A stretch of 64,000 nucleotides of DNA, from contig CAXHTR010000008.1 of the NCBI GenBank assembly GCA_964019655.1, positions 930,001 to 994,000 on the forward strand, written 5' to 3'. Within the stretch, counting starts at the first letter, position 1. Each line of letters starts with the position of its first letter. This DNA is from Perkinsela sp. pyNocScin1 (lineage: Eukaryota > Euglenozoa > Kinetoplastea > Prokinetoplastida > Perkinselidae). Below are positions 39,973 through 49,893 of this stretch, in pieces. The translations under genes were made by a program, and so were the position numbers. The notes beneath the pieces were generated by a model, which saw only the letters and a program-made list of their open reading frames with translations, did not search any database and was not told the origin of the DNA.

Positions 39973-40083
39973 CACTAGCTGTGCAATAGCAGCTAAAATT
40001 CATATAGATGACGTCATCGCGCCCAAGAATGTCACTAAAATTACACTCTTTCCGTAATATCCTTTTCATATTAACAATTTTCA

Positions 40084-41601
40084 TTACGACTGCACCTTGC
40101 GGCCTGAGAGCATCACCGGGCAGCGACCGTACGGGTTCGCTGTCACGTACGAGTGATGCAGCGGCAGGCCGAGCTCGCGCCAAACATTCAGAATAGCGCG
40201 GAGCAGCGAGTCGCACATTTGCTTCGTGTGCTTCGCCCCCGGCGTGATGCGCAGGCGCTCGCGGCCCTGCGGCACGGTCGGGTAGTTGATGGGCTGCACG
40301 TAGTGCCCGTACTTTGACAAGAGCCGGTCGCTCGCCTTCTTGCACAGCGCGCTGTCCATCACGAGCAGCGGGATGATGTGCGACTCGCCGGGGTGGATCG
40401 GCAGGCCGTGCGCGATCAGTATTTTCTTCATGTACTCGTAGGCGTTCGTGAACTTTGCCCGAAGAACCCGGCCGCGATCACTTTTGATGACCTCAATGCT
40501 CTTGCGGGCGGCGTCGGCGATCATTGGCGGCAGTGCTGTCGTGAAAATGAACCCCGGGGCCCGGCAGCGCAGCGCGTCGACAAGCAAGCTGTCGGCCGCG
40601 ACGTACCCGCCGAAGACGCCGACGGCCTTGCCGAGGGTCCCCATGATAATGTCGACGGCGTTCGTGAGCCCGAGGGCCTCGCACATCCCGCAGCCGCGGT
40701 GCCCGTAGAGGCCGATGGCGTGAACCTCATCGACGTAGGTGAGCGCGTTGAACTGCTTGGCGAGGGCGACGATCTCGCCGATGGGCGCGACTGTGCCCGA
40801 CATCGAGTACACGGACTCGAAGGCGATGACGATCGAGGCGTTCGGGTGGTTCAGGCGCGTTTGGATGAGTAGCTCTTTTAAATGCTCGACGTTGTTGTGC
40901 TTCCAGATTTTCCGAGAGGCCCCGCGAGCGTGGACCATTCCCGCGATCATGCTCGCGTGGTTCTCCTCGTCGCTCAGAAAGACAGTCTCTGGCAATATAG
41001 ACCCGAGCGCCGACAGCGCGGCCTCGTTGGCGACAAACCCAGAAGAAAAGATAAGCCCGCTCGCCTTTCCGTGCCACGCTGCCACAGCTTTTTCGAGGGA
41101 CGCGATGGAGTGCGAGTTGCCCGAGATGTTGCGCGTGCCGCCGGCGCCGACGCCGTGCACGGCGAGGCTCTCGCGCGCCGCGCGGACCACCGCGGGGTGC
41201 TGGCTCATGCAGATGTAGTCGTTCGAGCACCAGACAGTCACGCTCTTGCGCTGGCCGGCGGCTGGGTGCCACGTGATCGTCGGGTGGCGGCGCTCGCGGC
41301 GGGAGACCTCTGTGAAAACGCGGTAGCGGCCCTCAGCCTTGATCTGGCGGACGTAATTGTCGAAAAACTGCGCGTACTTGGGGGAGGCAACGGGCTTTGC
41401 CTTGGCTACGGGTGCGGCAATCTGTGCAGGTGCGCCGAGGCGGTGGTACGGGCAGACAGCGCTGTCGCGTGGCTTTTCCTTCGTAATATCGACCTTCTTG
41501 GCCCGGCGATGGGCGTTTTTCGGCTTGCCAAGAGCTTTTTGGGAAAATTGGCGGCAAAATGAGAAAATAAGGGCTGCGGTTTTATGAGTGAAGTGCTGCA
41601 T
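40084..41601 (-). CDS. ALAS: 5-aminolevulinate synthase, mitochondrial
   Basis: A 505-residue PLP enzyme of the alpha-oxoamine synthase family. It condenses glycine with succinyl-CoA, the first step of haem synthesis in the mitochondrial matrix. Family landmarks are '[13 protein letters not shown]', '[15 protein letters not shown]', '[12 protein letters not shown]', '[11 protein letters not shown]', '[11 protein letters not shown]' and the PLP-lysine motif '[13 protein letters not shown]' (Lys about residue 324). The N-terminal ~45 residues are basic and presequence-like. A Cys50-Pro51 dipeptide (SAVCPYH) sits where haem-regulatory CP motifs occur in ALAS precursors, so haem may regulate import. 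The C4 (Shemin) route implied here is typical of non-photosynthetic eukaryotes. Confidence 0.97.
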   Translation of the reverse strand: MQHFTHKTAALIFSFCRQFSQKALGKPKNAHRRAKKVDITKEKPRDSAVCPYHRLGAPAQIAAPVAKAKPVASPKYAQFFDNYVRQIKAEGRYRVFTEVSRRERRHPTITWHPAAGQRKSVTVWCSNDYICMSQHPAVVRAARESLAVHGVGAGGTRNISGNSHSIASLEKAVAAWHGKASGLIFSSGFVANEAALSALGSILPETVFLSDEENHASMIAGMVHARGASRKIWKHNNVEHLKELLIQTRLNHPNASIVIAFESVYSMSGTVAPIGEIVALAKQFNALTYVDEVHAIGLYGHRGCGMCEALGLTNAVDIIMGTLGKAVGVFGGYVAADSLLVDALRCRAPGFIFTTALPPMIADAARKSIEVIKSDRGRVLRAKFTNAYEYMKKILIAHGLPIHPGESHIIPLLVMDSALCKKASDRLLSKYGHYVQPINYPTVPQGRERLRITPGAKHTKQMCDSLLRAILNVWRELGLPLHHSYVTANPYGRCPVMLSGRKVQS

Positions 41602-41705
41602 TCGGTTGTTGAGATGGGATTACTGTGCCATTTGAAAAATTTAGAAATTTCTATTAAGTTTAGGCCTTGAAGTGATAAAAACGAAGAGAATTACTTCCAC
41701 TTGGT

Positions 41706-43457
41706 TCACTCCGCCGCCTTTGCGACAGTTCGAGCCAAAAAGTTCCCAAAGAGTCCGACAATGGCGTTTCGGGTGGCAATTGCCTGCGGCCCCCGCAGGA
41801 TACTGTTCGCTTCGTCATCGCTGATGTTTACTGCAGGGTTCCTCGTGAAATGCGAGCGCAAGCGCTCGTAGGCCGTGGCGACGCCGGCTGTGTCCACTGC
41901 TAGCGAGGGGATAAAAATGCCGTCCACTGTGCAGCAGCTCGGCACAAAGGAAAAGTCAGTCTTTGGTACAGTGTTCTCCTCTGCAGTGCTCGTAGGCTCT
42001 TCCACGAGTTCTGGAAGCACTGCGATATCACTCCTAAGAGCTTTTGGGCTACAAAAGGCGAAAGCCTTGGCCGGGGCCGGCATCGGCACGAGCTGGAACA
42101 AATCATCATTTTCACAACTATCAGTATTATCATGATTGCCCTCAGCCAAATCTTTTGAAAATGCTTCAAAATTATTTTCTTCTCGCACAGAAAAGTGCAG
42201 CGGCGCGAGAACGCCCGCGTCGGCCCCATACACCACTTGTAGCAGCCGCATCTTCCGCTCGTCGCGGTTGTTCATGTGCCGCAGCCGGCGGACCCCGCGC
42301 GTGAGCCCGGTGCGCTGGTGCAGCCGCCGCTCGACAAAGCTCACTGTGCGCGGCACGGCCTGCAGCTGCATTGTCAGAGAAACGTAGTCCACGACGCCCG
42401 CCGCGTGCGCGTCGAGCAGCACCTTGTCCTCAAAGGGGAGAAAGGGCACAAACTCTGTGCCCGAATTGAAGTACTGGTTCTCCGCCCCACCATACGTGGC
42501 CCGTGAGCGCTTCTCCTGCATCTTGAGGCGGGTGATGCACGTCTGGAACGCCGCGAAGCACTCCCACGCTGACCTCGAACGCATTTTTGCAGATATTGCA
42601 GCCCAGACCTCGTCGAAGGACCGCGTCGGGGCCGGGAGCGTCCCGTCGGGGCGGAACCCCTGCTCGCGGGCAAAATACAGCAAAACTTCGTGCTCTTTGA
42701 CTGTCATCGGTCGGTCCTCGTTGTTGTGCCGGTGCTTGTAGTGCTGGTAGCAGGCGAAGCCGCAGCGTTGGACGCCCTTGCCGAGGGCCTCCCACTCGAA
42801 GGGTGTGATCGTTTCCAGGACTCGCTGCCTCGGCAGGTTGGGCGAGACGTTGTGAACGTTCTGCAGCATGTCCTGGACCTCGCCACAGAGGGCCCGCGAG
42901 AGCGAAGGGGACCAGCGCGTCTTCTCGAGGTCAAAGTCAGGGTTCGGGAAGTACCGCGAGAACATATACTGGAGTTCAGGGGCTGAGAAGTGCGTCTCAG
43001 GGTCGACTTCGGTGATTTGGACAGATTCTTTCGAAAAATTGGTTTCTGTTGAATTTCGTTGCCGATAGGCTCTACGCATCCCGTCGCAGTGCGCGTGTGC
43101 CTTTGACCCAAAAAAGAACGACTCGGCCACGAGGTACTCGATAGGGCTCAGGCGGTCCGCCGTGTCGTCGGGGTCGTACACGTAGCCCTTGGCGGTCAGG
43201 AAGCGCTCGCGGAGCTTCGCGGCGTGCTGCGCGTGGAACGCTGCGTTCTGGCCGACGTGTGTGCTGACCATCATGCGCCGGCGGATGCTGATGTAGCCAC
43301 GGACGAGTTTTTCGATAAAGACGGCGCACGACGCGTCCGCGACGGCCCGCGCAGCGCTGCGGATGCGCTCTTCGGTCGCACAGGCCTCCCAGAAACGTTT
43401 GTGTTCACATTCAGGCTCAATCTCTGTACTTTGTGCACTGTTTGTTCGCTGTCGCAT
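41706..43457 (-). CDS. Myb/SANT-like protein, possibly an SNAPc large-subunit relative
   Basis: A 583-residue protein with an ATG start. The middle (about 215-330) has Myb-like spacing: 'TPFEWEALGKGVQRCG' ending 'HYKHRHNN', then 'MTVKEHEVLLYFAREQGF' with 'FDEVWAAISAKMRSRSAWEC'. A weaker third unit begins at 'FLPFEDKVLLDAHAAGV'. The run of imperfect Myb repeats joined by '.HY...NN' resembles SNAPC4, the DNA-binding subunit of the snRNA-gene activator. The N-terminal region is helical and basic; the C-terminal ~130 residues are acidic then helical. The tryptophans of classical Myb are partly replaced, so both domain and orthology need profile tests. Confidence 0.55.
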   Translation of the reverse strand: MRQRTNSAQSTEIEPECEHKRFWEACATEERIRSAARAVADASCAVFIEKLVRGYISIRRRMMVSTHVGQNAAFHAQHAAKLRERFLTAKGYVYDPDDTADRLSPIEYLVAESFFFGSKAHAHCDGMRRAYRQRNSTETNFSKESVQITEVDPETHFSAPELQYMFSRYFPNPDFDLEKTRWSPSLSRALCGEVQDMLQNVHNVSPNLPRQRVLETITPFEWEALGKGVQRCGFACYQHYKHRHNNEDRPMTVKEHEVLLYFAREQGFRPDGTLPAPTRSFDEVWAAISAKMRSRSAWECFAAFQTCITRLKMQEKRSRATYGGAENQYFNSGTEFVPFLPFEDKVLLDAHAAGVVDYVSLTMQLQAVPRTVSFVERRLHQRTGLTRGVRRLRHMNNRDERKMRLLQVVYGADAGVLAPLHFSVREENNFEAFSKDLAEGNHDNTDSCENDDLFQLVPMPAPAKAFAFCSPKALRSDIAVLPELVEEPTSTAEENTVPKTDFSFVPSCCTVDGIFIPSLAVDTAGVATAYERLRSHFTRNPAVNISDDEANSILRGPQAIATRNAIVGLFGNFLARTVAKAAE

Positions 43458-43581
43458 AGGAATTTATACACAAATTAGTCGATCAGGAGATAAAACTAAG
43501 GGCTGGGCGACTTTCGCTCTAAAACTTTCTCAAAATTAAGCAAATGGGTGACTCATATCATATTTTACACTGGCAATGCGG

Positions 43582-46500
43582 TTAGTGCGCCCCCTCCTGG
43601 GCGACGCGGATGGCCTCCTGCTGCAGCAGCGCGCGCCCCTCGTCCATCGAGATCTCCTGGATGCGGCTCACGCGGTTCCTGTTGAAAATGCCGTAGACTC
43701 TGTTCGCGGACGCGAGCATCTCCTCCTTGAACGTGGCGGTGATGAACTGTGTCTTGGCGCTCTGGCGGCGGATCATGTCGGCGACCGCCGTGCGGTACGA
43801 AGCGTCGAGCGCCGCGTCGATCTCGTCAAACAAATAAAACGGCGCCGGGTCGCAGCGCTGGATGGCGAAGATGAGCGCCAGCGCGACGAGCGAGCGCTGG
43901 CCGCCCGAGAGCTGTGCGAGCTCGATGGTCGGCTGGCCCAGGCCGAAGCACACCTGAATGTGGATGCCGGCGTACGCGTCCACGCCCGTCGACCCGCTGC
44001 CGGGCGTTTCTCGCAATAAAAGCGCAGCGGATGCCCCCTGGGCGGTCACGAGCTCTAAAAAGACTTGCTCGAAGTGGTGCTGCACCTGCTTGACCGTGCG
44101 CTCGATGGCCTCGTCCTTTTGCGCGTCGAGCTTCTGGAGCATGTCGTGGATGGCCGCCAGCTCCTGGTCGCTGCCTGCACGCTTTTCGCCCAAATCTCGG
44201 AGGCGGTCCTGGATGGTTGTGAGCTGCTCGACGGCGCGGCGGTTGACGTGGCCGAGCGCGTCGACTGCGCTCGAGCACTGCTTGGCCTCCTCGACGAGGC
44301 GCTTCGGGCCCATCGCGCGGAAGGCGCTGACCTCGGCCTCGGCCATGCCCGTCTGCCGCATCTTGATATGGAGCTCCTCGAGCTGGTTGTCGAGCAAAAA
44401 CTTGCTGGATTGCGCCTGGGTTCGCGCCTCGAGGGCCTTGTCGTACGCGCGGCCGGCCTCCGCCTCCTCCTGGCGCTTCTCGTGGAGCGCGAGCGTGCGC
44501 TTCTGCTTGCTTTTGTAATTTTTCGTGAGCTCTGCGTCGATTTCCGTTATCTTTGCGTTAATGCGCTGGATCTGCGCGTCGAGCGCTTTTTGCTCAATCG
44601 TGCAGCGCTCGGAGCTCACCTCGAGGCCGGCGCCGACAAACGTCGAGAGCTGCGCCGCGATGAGGTCGAGCCGGGCAGTGCACTGCGCGATCGTGTCCTG
44701 GAGCACTGCCATCTCCGTCGTGCGCTTCGCGACATCGGCCGCCTGGAACGCGATGCCCGCGCGGCTTTCATTCAGGGAGTTTGTAGCCTCTTCGAGCTCG
44801 GCCTCTTCCTTTGCTGAAAACTCTGCGCGGAAGTCCGCCGATTTTTCGACTGTGAGCGCTTTGGCTGTCTCTTTCGCCTTCTCGAGCGACGCCTTTGTCG
44901 AAGTGATCGACTCCTCGGCCCGTGCCAATGCCCGCTGGAGCTGCGCCGTCTTCTCGTGGGCCTGCTGGAGGCTGCGGCGGGCGGCTTGGGTCTCTTGGAG
45001 CAGCGCCGCGTTCGCCGCCTCTTTGTTTTCAATGAAAGCGCTCGCGGCGTGGATGCCCTGCTCGGCCTCGGCGAGCGCCTGCTTGCGCTCACGGTAGTCC
45101 GCGAGGCACGCATCGACGGCCGCTGTGCGCTTCTTGACGTCGTTGTTGAGGGCTATGCGCGGCGTGCGATTGAGAAAACCGCCCCGCATGCCGCCCTTCG
45201 TGTTGATCTGGTCACCGTCGAGCGTCACGGCTGCGCAGTTCTGCGTGCTCGAGACGACCGCTGCCACCTCCATCGAGGCGGCCACGACTGTTTTTCCGAA
45301 GATAGACTGAAAGACTTTTTCGTATTTTGGATTGTAGGTGAGATGCTTGATGAGCGGCGTGGCCTCCGGTGTCTCGCTGATGTTCACCTGTGCCGCCTTG
45401 CAGCTCTCGAGCGCGAGCACAGTGAGGCGTCCAGGCATCTTGCGGTCGTTCATGTACTTGAGGAGGGCTGTGCAGTGCTGTGCCTTCTCGACCACTATGT
45501 TAAAGAGCGCGTTGCCGGCGGTGACCTCGACGGCCGTGTAAAACGCCTCGTCGCAGCTAAAGAGATCGATCACTGGGCCGTGGACCGCGTTAAAAAGCGC
45601 CCGGTCGGTCACCTGGAGCTCCTTGAGCATGGCCTGAAGCGTCTGCAGCCCATCGCGGATGTCGCGGCTGCCCAACGCCCGGTCGAGGACTGTTTTCGTC
45701 GCGTTGAGCGTGTCACGCTCAGCCTTCAGCGTGTTCTGGCACTCGTCGAGCTTTTGCATTAAGCCACGGCGGTCAGTGTACAGGGAATCCCGCTCGCGTA
45801 TTTTGGCAATGCGCTCGGCGTCGTTCGCCTTGATGGTTGCCTCAGCATCTCCCAAAGTTTTCTGCGCTGCGTTGACCCGCTCTTGCTCCTCCTGCAGGCC
45901 ACGCTTGGCTGCCTCAGCGTCGTCCCTAAGATCGTCGAGGGCGCGCTCGCTCGACTTCGCGGCCTCGTTGCTCCGGCGGATTTCCTCGGTGAGCCACTTG
46001 TTGCGGTCAGCAGCGTTCTTAAAAAGCTGCGCGTTGCCGCGGCGCGTCTGCATGCGCATGACGTTGGCCTCGAGCGCGCTCTGCGCCGTGTTCGCCGCGT
46101 CCAGCGCCTGCTGGACTTTTCCAAGTTCCTGCGTTTTACTTTCCACGTCTTTTCGAAGCTTTTGCATTTCGGCTGTGAGATCGTCCCGCTCCTTCGCGAG
46201 CGTCGCGTGCTGCGCCTCCGCGGCGCTCATGCGCTCGCTCGTCGTGCGCCGGACCATGTCGTTGCGCGTCTGCTTCCCTGCCAGAATGCTGCGGTCCTCG
46301 TCGAGCCGCTTGCGCTCACTACCCAAAAGCTCGAGGCGCTGTGTCTGCGCCCGGAGCTCCGAGTCGAGCGCCTGCGTCTCCGCCTCGAGCGCTGTTTTCT
46401 TTGCGTAGAGCGCGTCGACGGCGCCGGTGGGCGCCTGGGCGTCCCCGCGGGCCTCGATCTCCTTCTGGACCTTTTTGGCCTCGTGCGTGTAGAGGCAGTA

Positions 46501-47184
46501 CTCGATCTTGCGCATGGTCCGCTCGAGGTCGCGGAGCTTGGCGACGTCGCCCGACTCTTTCTCAGCCTCGACACGCTGCGCCTCGAGCTTTTCAAAGGCC
46601 TCGTCGATGCGCGTGCGTTTTGCCTGTGTGTCCTCCAAAATGTCCATGCACTCCCTGCGGCGGTGCTCGTAGACCTTGGTGCCCGCGACCTCTTTGACGA
46701 CGCTGAGGCGCTCCGCCTCGGACATGCCCGCGATGTGGACGATGCGACCCTGCTCGACGACGTAGTACGGGTTCGCCGTGGAGAAGCCGGCGCCCTCGAG
46801 GAGCTGCCGGACGTCCTTGGTGCTCATCGCGCGGTCGTTGACGCGGAACTCGTCCTTCTGGATGCCGATGGTGCGGCGGATGCTCACCTCGCCCTCCTCG
46901 TGGTGCCCGGGGATGACGAGGCGCCCGTCCGCGTTGTCGAAGGTGATCTCGACGTACGCGCTGAGGACGGGCGCGCCGGCGGCGGCGTGGAGGAGCTCGC
47001 GGCGCTCGGCGGGGTGGAGCTGCGTGTACTTTTCGGAGAGAACGAAGAGAATGGCATTGAAGAAGTTGGACTTGCCGCTCCCGTTGCGCCCGACGACGAC
47101 GTTGTGCTGCGCGCTCAGGGGCTCCTCAAAAATCTGATCGCTGTACGACTTGAAGCCAACGATGGCGATTCGTTTGATGTGCAT
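43582..47184 (-). CDS. SMC3: Cohesin subunit SMC3
   Basis: A 1200-residue protein, the usual length. The order is ATPase N-lobe with Walker A (GRNGSGKSN, residues 33-41), coiled coil, hinge (about 500-670, with 'FYTAVEVTAGNALF', 'GDQINTKGGMRGGF'), returning coiled coil, and C-lobe with signature 'LSGGQRSLVALAL' (about 1092) and Walker B 'FYLFDEIDAALD'. This order and the SMC3-type 'GFSTANPYYVVEQGRI' identify cohesin's SMC3 over SMC1. It holds sister chromatids together. The acetylation site, KK in human and yeast (GAKKD/GLKKD), reads GIQKD here (Gln109-Lys110). It shares a strand and region with two kinesins. Confidence 0.97.
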   Translation of the reverse strand: MHIKRIAIVGFKSYSDQIFEEPLSAQHNVVVGRNGSGKSNFFNAILFVLSEKYTQLHPAERRELLHAAAGAPVLSAYVEITFDNADGRLVIPGHHEEGEVSIRRTIGIQKDEFRVNDRAMSTKDVRQLLEGAGFSTANPYYVVEQGRIVHIAGMSEAERLSVVKEVAGTKVYEHRRRECMDILEDTQAKRTRIDEAFEKLEAQRVEAEKESGDVAKLRDLERTMRKIEYCLYTHEAKKVQKEIEARGDAQAPTGAVDALYAKKTALEAETQALDSELRAQTQRLELLGSERKRLDEDRSILAGKQTRNDMVRRTTSERMSAAEAQHATLAKERDDLTAEMQKLRKDVESKTQELGKVQQALDAANTAQSALEANVMRMQTRRGNAQLFKNAADRNKWLTEEIRRSNEAAKSSERALDDLRDDAEAAKRGLQEEQERVNAAQKTLGDAEATIKANDAERIAKIRERDSLYTDRRGLMQKLDECQNTLKAERDTLNATKTVLDRALGSRDIRDGLQTLQAMLKELQVTDRALFNAVHGPVIDLFSCDEAFYTAVEVTAGNALFNIVVEKAQHCTALLKYMNDRKMPGRLTVLALESCKAAQVNISETPEATPLIKHLTYNPKYEKVFQSIFGKTVVAASMEVAAVVSSTQNCAAVTLDGDQINTKGGMRGGFLNRTPRIALNNDVKKRTAAVDACLADYRERKQALAEAEQGIHAASAFIENKEAANAALLQETQAARRSLQQAHEKTAQLQRALARAEESITSTKASLEKAKETAKALTVEKSADFRAEFSAKEEAELEEATNSLNESRAGIAFQAADVAKRTTEMAVLQDTIAQCTARLDLIAAQLSTFVGAGLEVSSERCTIEQKALDAQIQRINAKITEIDAELTKNYKSKQKRTLALHEKRQEEAEAGRAYDKALEARTQAQSSKFLLDNQLEELHIKMRQTGMAEAEVSAFRAMGPKRLVEEAKQCSSAVDALGHVNRRAVEQLTTIQDRLRDLGEKRAGSDQELAAIHDMLQKLDAQKDEAIERTVKQVQHHFEQVFLELVTAQGASAALLLRETPGSGSTGVDAYAGIHIQVCFGLGQPTIELAQLSGGQRSLVALALIFAIQRCDPAPFYLFDEIDAALDASYRTAVADMIRRQSAKTQFITATFKEEMLASANRVYGIFNRNRVSRIQEISMDEGRALLQQEAIRVAQEGAH

Positions 47185-47262
47185 TGAATTTGTATTTTTT
47201 TCTAGAGAATTGGATGAGTAGCTCGAGGAAGAAGGCGAAAATCTGAATTCTGATACACATAC

Positions 47263-49218
47263 TTACATTTTGCTCTTGAGGTCGTCTAGCTGCTGCCTGA
47301 GGTCCTCATCAGCCTCGAGTGTGACTGCAGAAGCTTTTTCACTCGTGAACAGCCGCAAAAAGGCATTCTTAAAGCGGGCCCAACTGCTTGTGCCGAGCCT
47401 GCGGTCAAGCTGCGAAATGTACTTGCAGCACTTTTTCATGTGGTGCGCATTGGCTTTGTCTGATTTTTCTCTTGAAACCAAAAGCGACGCTTTCTTCTGC
47501 TCGGCCCTAGAAGTCAGTTCCGCGACTTCCACTTCGAGTGCCTTGAGGCATTCGTTCTCCGCTTGACACGCCACTACTTTCTCTTCTAAGTGTGCCCTAT
47601 CTGCAGCTCGCTGTATTTTATTAAGCTGCAGGCGCTCCATTTTTTTACGGAGGACCTTCTCGTTCATCTCGACACTCCGCTGCAGCTCTACGGGCACCTC
47701 GCGCCTCGCCGCTTGTAAAAAAGCCGGTGTCCGCACCTTCGCCATGGCTGCCAAATTCTGTTTTTGCACAGCCGCAAGCACCTCGGGCTGTGGGCTCATG
47801 CTCCGCCGCTGCACTTTCTGCAAGTTTTTATTTTGAATCATAAAGTCCTTCACCGCTGCGAACTTCTGCATAATTTTCGCCTCTTCGCGCTTTCTGGCCC
47901 GCTGACGCGCCGTCTTGACCTCGTGGGCGCGCGCGTAGCTCGCGTCGAGCCGCTGCGACTCGGCTGCTAGAGACGCGATCTCGTCGTGGTAGCGGTCGAG
48001 CAGCGCCGTTCTGTCCAGCGCGTGCACGACGCGGGGAAACGTCAGGATCTTCTGCGCTTGGAGGGCAAAGCGCAGCGTCGCGAGGGACTCGCGCTGCTCG
48101 TTGGGGTTCATCGTACACACAATGGCCGTCTCCGTTGACCCGCCGAGCGTGTCGCACAGCAGCCGCGTGAGCCTGCTGTCGCGGAAGGGCACGTGCTGCT
48201 GCGGGTGGTGCGCGTCCTGCTGGTTGCGCTGCACGATATCGGCGCATCTGACAACGGCCAACAGGCTCTTGCGGATGTTCGCGCCCTCATAGCGGCGGCT
48301 GGCGGCCGCCTGGCGCTGGGCCTCGGTCCTCGCCCGGTGGGCCATGTCGAGCGACGCCGCGCGGTTCGACTGCTGCTCGGCCGCGTCAACTGTCGGGAGA
48401 TTGACAGGCGTCTCACTCCCAGCCATGTCGACGACCCGGAGCGTAGAGACACGCGTGTGTTTTGTTGCGATGTCCTGTGCCTCAAAGGTGAACTGGAAGA
48501 GCAGGTGCGAGCGGCTCGCGTGGGCATGGGCGTCGTTCTGCGCGACGGAGCGGCGGTGCTCGGCGATCGCAATGAGGCGCAGAACGTCGCCGACGTCCCG
48601 CACGATGACCTCGCGCGCGTTTGCAAGTAAAGGGCCGCGTGCGGGGTCATCAACGATAGAGAGCGTCGCCTGGGGCCCGTCGGGGGTCTCGTCTTCGTAC
48701 CGCTCAGTCGCCTGGAACGAGAAGCTTGGGATATTATATAAAAGGTCGCGGAATGTCTCGTTGTAGAGCTCAATGAGCGAGACGCGGAGGAGGCCGACGG
48801 TGCCGGCGTCGATGTGCGCCAGTCGCTCGAAGACGTCAATCGCCGAGCGCGGGATGATGCCGGGGTCCTCGCGCGTGCCGCACATCGTGAAAGTCTTGCC
48901 AGAGTTTGTTTGGCCGAAGGCGTAGATGCACGCGTTGTACCCCGCGAGCATCGCCTGGGTGAAGCGGTACGCGAAGGCGTCGTAGACCATCGCGTTCGAG
49001 CATGCCGGGGGGAAGACCTGGTCAAAAGTCCCCTGGGGAGCGTCGCCGAGGTAGAGCGCGCTGTCAGTCCAGCGCCAGTGTTCGGTGAGCCGGTGTTTTG
49101 GCCGCAAGTCATGTAATAAGTGGGTCGACACGAGGGGTTCGCAGCTCGGCCGCACGCGAACGGCGACGGCGATCTTTGAAACTTTCTGTTCTACATTTTT
49201 CGGATGGGTCTGGCGCAT
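47263..49218 (-). CDS. N-terminal-motor kinesin, kinesin-7/8-like, with enlarged loop L11
   Basis: A 651-residue protein. The frame upstream lacks an ATG, so it starts at MRQTHPKN. The motor occupies about 14-400: 'IAVAVRVRP', P-loop GQTNSGKT (102-109), switch I '.AHASRSHLLF' and switch II DMAGSE (264-269, usually DLAGSE). The short divergent start 'GTFDQVFP' and 'NAMVYDAFA' resemble kinesin-7 (CENP-E). Between switch II and 'EGANIRKSLL' (311-320) there are about 43 residues where conventional kinesins have about 16. The rest is short coiled coil and a basic tail. Mitotic function is inferred from family and neighbours only. Confidence 0.92.
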   Translation of the reverse strand: MRQTHPKNVEQKVSKIAVAVRVRPSCEPLVSTHLLHDLRPKHRLTEHWRWTDSALYLGDAPQGTFDQVFPPACSNAMVYDAFAYRFTQAMLAGYNACIYAFGQTNSGKTFTMCGTREDPGIIPRSAIDVFERLAHIDAGTVGLLRVSLIELYNETFRDLLYNIPSFSFQATERYEDETPDGPQATLSIVDDPARGPLLANAREVIVRDVGDVLRLIAIAEHRRSVAQNDAHAHASRSHLLFQFTFEAQDIATKHTRVSTLRVVDMAGSETPVNLPTVDAAEQQSNRAASLDMAHRARTEAQRQAAASRRYEGANIRKSLLAVVRCADIVQRNQQDAHHPQQHVPFRDSRLTRLLCDTLGGSTETAIVCTMNPNEQRESLATLRFALQAQKILTFPRVVHALDRTALLDRYHDEIASLAAESQRLDASYARAHEVKTARQRARKREEAKIMQKFAAVKDFMIQNKNLQKVQRRSMSPQPEVLAAVQKQNLAAMAKVRTPAFLQAARREVPVELQRSVEMNEKVLRKKMERLQLNKIQRAADRAHLEEKVVACQAENECLKALEVEVAELTSRAEQKKASLLVSREKSDKANAHHMKKCCKYISQLDRRLGTSSWARFKNAFLRLFTSEKASAVTLEADEDLRQQLDDLKSKM

Positions 49219-49327
49219 TGGGGCTCGTGGGTCTGTTGCGCTGGCATATTTACTAGTAAAAAGAATTATAAAGCTGTAGCGTACCTCCAGAGAGAGAAAT
49301 ACGGGCACACAATCACTCTTGGTTCAT

Positions 49328-49768
49328 TTATGGGCGCTTGATGACCCAGTCAAAAAAGGAGAACCCCACGCCGAGGCCGACGGCGAGGGAGAAGCCGAAG
49401 CAGAAGGGGCGCAGCGTCAGGTCCAGCAGGCGGCCATGCGAGGCGCGGTGGACGTCGTAGACGTCGTCGTTCGTGGCGGTGCTGTACGTGCTGCTCGTGT
49501 CAGAGATGTAGCCGTTGTCGCTCTTGAGGTCCTCCGCGTGGCGGCTCTGCGGCTGCGTCTGGTTGCCGAAGGCGCCGACGTGGTACTGCGGGCGGGGGTA
49601 CGATGGGGTTCGCGGCAGGGCGTCGGGCTGGGCCTTGTGGTCGGCCTCGCCGCTGTGCGCCTTCTCGAGCCGGGACATGCGCTCCATCATCGAGAGCGGC
49701 TTGCCCTCGCCGAGGGAGGGGCGCTTCGGCTCGTCCAGCGAGAACTCGGAGTTCGAAGCGCTGTCCAT
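49328..49768 (-). CDS. Small tail-anchored membrane protein, unrecognised
   Basis: A 146-residue protein with an ATG start. The first ~110 residues are polar, Ser/Pro-rich and probably disordered and cytosolic. A single hydrophobic segment lies at the extreme C terminus, 'FCFGFSLAVGLGVGFSFF', followed by DWVIKRP. This is tail-anchored topology with an overlapping GxxxGxG helix-packing motif. A Pro-Phe just before the segment is faintly reminiscent of fungal Mim1, but this is weak. Membrane of residence is unknown; the short basic tail would suit the mitochondrial outer membrane. Confidence 0.7.
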   Translation of the reverse strand: MDSASNSEFSLDEPKRPSLGEGKPLSMMERMSRLEKAHSGEADHKAQPDALPRTPSYPRPQYHVGAFGNQTQPQSRHAEDLKSDNGYISDTSSTYSTATNDDVYDVHRASHGRLLDLTLRPFCFGFSLAVGLGVGFSFFDWVIKRP

Positions 49769-49893
49769 TGCGTATGAAAGTAAAGGTTCTATGAAAAAAT
49801 TATTGTAGAAGGAGCAAAATCAGTTATCTGCAGCTCAAACTTCGTAATACTATTGATTATGCTTTAAAATCATACGACGCAAAGTTCGAGTGA

